6,856 nt of DNA, taken from contig JAQGKJ010000504.1 in the NCBI GenBank assembly GCA_028290165.1, positions 1-6,856 on the forward strand, read 5' to 3'. Positions 6,281-6,856 of this stretch are shown one piece after another. The notes beneath the pieces are model-generated. The model was not told where the DNA came from, did not search any database, and saw only the letters and a list, made by a program, of their open reading frames with translations. The position numbers and the translations under genes were made by a program. Each line of letters starts with the position of its first letter. Position 1 is the stretch's first letter. This DNA is from Bradyrhizobium sp. (GTDB lineage Bacteria > Pseudomonadota > Alphaproteobacteria > Rhizobiales > Xanthobacteraceae).

Positions 6281-6700
6281 TCAGCCCCGCATGAACTTCG
6301 CAATGATCTCCTCCGGTACCGCCGCAGATTTCAGCCGCGCGGCATCGTCGGGGTGGCGCCCGACCAGCACGCGGGTCTCGAAGGCCTCGATCGCCAGCGC
6401 CTCGCCCTTGAACACCTTGTGGGTCACCTCAAAACTCGAGCGCTTGAAACTCTCGACCCTGCTTTCGATGGTGATCCAGTCGCCGTGGGTGGAGGCGATG
6501 TAGAACTTCGCCCGCGTGTCCACCATGGGAATGCCGACCAGGCCGTATTTCCTGATGATGTCTTGCTTGGAGAAGCCCGCGGCCTCGAACAGGATCGAGG
6601 TCGAGTCGTCGAACATCTCGAAATAGCGCGGATAATAGACGATGTTGGCGGGGTCGCAGTCGCCCCACTGGATCTGCACATTCCTGCGATTGACGAACAT
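6281..6700 (-). CDS. Acyl-CoA thioesterase, 4-hydroxybenzoyl-CoA thioesterase type (hotdog fold)
   Basis: The protein has 139 residues, close to the 141 of the Pseudomonas sp. CBS3 4-hydroxybenzoyl-CoA thioesterase. It shares that enzyme's active-site segment: WGDCDPANIVYYPRYF (12-27), with Asp16 at the place of catalytic Asp17. Asn19 replaces the usual Gly of DPAGIV. The order of later segments also matches: LVGIPMVDTRAKF, then DWITIESRVESFKRSSFEVTHKVF. The family hydrolyses aromatic or other acyl-CoA thioesters to the free acid and CoA in the cytoplasm; exact substrate is not predictable. I chose the ATG at 6700, which starts just before the first conserved strand. A GTG at 6709 and a TTG at 6757 are possible longer starts. 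It lies upstream of the binding-protein gene on the same strand and may be co-transcribed, although a repeat separates them. Upstream, TTGACT (minus strand, 6767-6762) is a possible -35 without a good -10, and ACCACTGTGGT (6740-6750) is a small dyad. Confidence 0.9.
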   Translation of the reverse strand: MFVNRRNVQIQWGDCDPANIVYYPRYFEMFDDSTSILFEAAGFSKQDIIRKYGLVGIPMVDTRAKFYIASTHGDWITIESRVESFKRSSFEVTHKVFKGEALAIEAFETRVLVGRHPDDAARLKSAAVPEEIIAKFMRG

Positions 6701-6769
6701 GGCGTTCACCAAAGCCTGATGTTGGAATAGCCGGATTGAACCACTGTGGTGCGGCAAAGACAGTCAACT

Positions 6770-6856
6770 CCCTCTCCCATCGTGAGAGGGTTGGGGTGAG
6801 GGGTAACGGTGGTCGCGATAGACCTTAACCCCTCACCCGATTTGCTGTGCAAATCG
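6770..6856. repeat. Cluster of three small hairpin repeats, cut by the right window edge
   Basis: Stem 1: CCCTCTC (6770-6776) with GAGAGGG (6784-6790). Stem 2: GGGTGAGGGGT (6794-6804) with ACCCCTCACCC (6828-6838), spaced 23 nt. Stem 3: CGATTTGC (6838-6845), loop TGT, GCAAATCG (6849-6856). Similar CCTCACCCGATTTGC-type repeats are frequent between genes in Bradyrhizobium (from memory). The element probably continues past 6856. It sits upstream of the thioesterase gene, and I see no coding sequence in it. Confidence 0.7.

Noticed and set aside
6701..6757. A 19-residue extension of the thioesterase from the TTG at 6757
   Set aside because: The family starts just before the first strand, as the ATG at 6700 gives, and the extension is not similar to anything expected. 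It is not fully excluded, because the Shine-Dalgarno sequence before 6700 is weak.

Overview
The window looks like chromosomal DNA of a high-GC alphaproteobacterium, most likely Bradyrhizobium, Rhodopseudomonas or a close relative. The reasons are the strong G/C preference at third codon positions, the protein families present, and several short palindromic repeats of a style common in that group (CGTCAT...ATCCACG units, and a GAGCATGATC...GATCATGCTC element). The genus is an inference; no rRNA or tRNA gene is present to confirm it.

Layout, left to right. (1) The 3' end of a gene for an EAL-domain cyclic-di-GMP phosphodiesterase on the plus strand (2-448). (2) A perfect 17-bp hairpin (492-531) between convergent genes. 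(3) A MarR-family regulator on the minus strand (536-1054). (4) A very AT-rich divergent control region (1111-1180) with a near-perfect tandem repeat, a dyad and a good sigma-70-like promoter, then a leader whose ribosome-binding site can be paired in a hairpin (1223-1259). (5) A tight plus-strand operon for a branched-chain-amino-acid-type (HAAT family) ABC importer: LivH permease (1269-2309), a LivM permease fused to a LivG ATPase (2316-4085), and a LivF ATPase (4094-4825). (6) A pair of inverted 32-nt palindromic repeats (4852-4942) between convergent genes. (7) On the minus strand, the periplasmic substrate-binding protein of the same family (4965-6116). It is preceded by a palindromic repeat (6175-6223) and a hotdog-fold thioesterase closely resembling the Pseudomonas 4-hydroxybenzoyl-CoA thioesterase type (6281-6700). 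(8) A cluster of short hairpin repeats running off the right edge (6770-6856).

How the genes may work together. LivH and the LivM half would form the membrane channel, the LivG half and LivF the two ATPases, and the secreted binding protein the ligand receptor, so one complete importer is present, split over two convergent transcription units. The divergent MarR gene and the 4-hydroxybenzoyl-CoA-type thioesterase suggest that the substrate is an aromatic or other carboxylic acid handled as a CoA thioester, rather than leucine, isoleucine or valine. The MarR-controlled phenylpropanoid and benzoate systems of Rhodopseudomonas palustris are an analogy. The substrate is not determined by the sequence, and no CoA ligase is in the window.

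I see no CRISPR array, phage, transposase, toxin-antitoxin or defence genes. The locus is best described as an ordinary catabolic uptake locus with interesting control and repeat structures, not a clearly new system.
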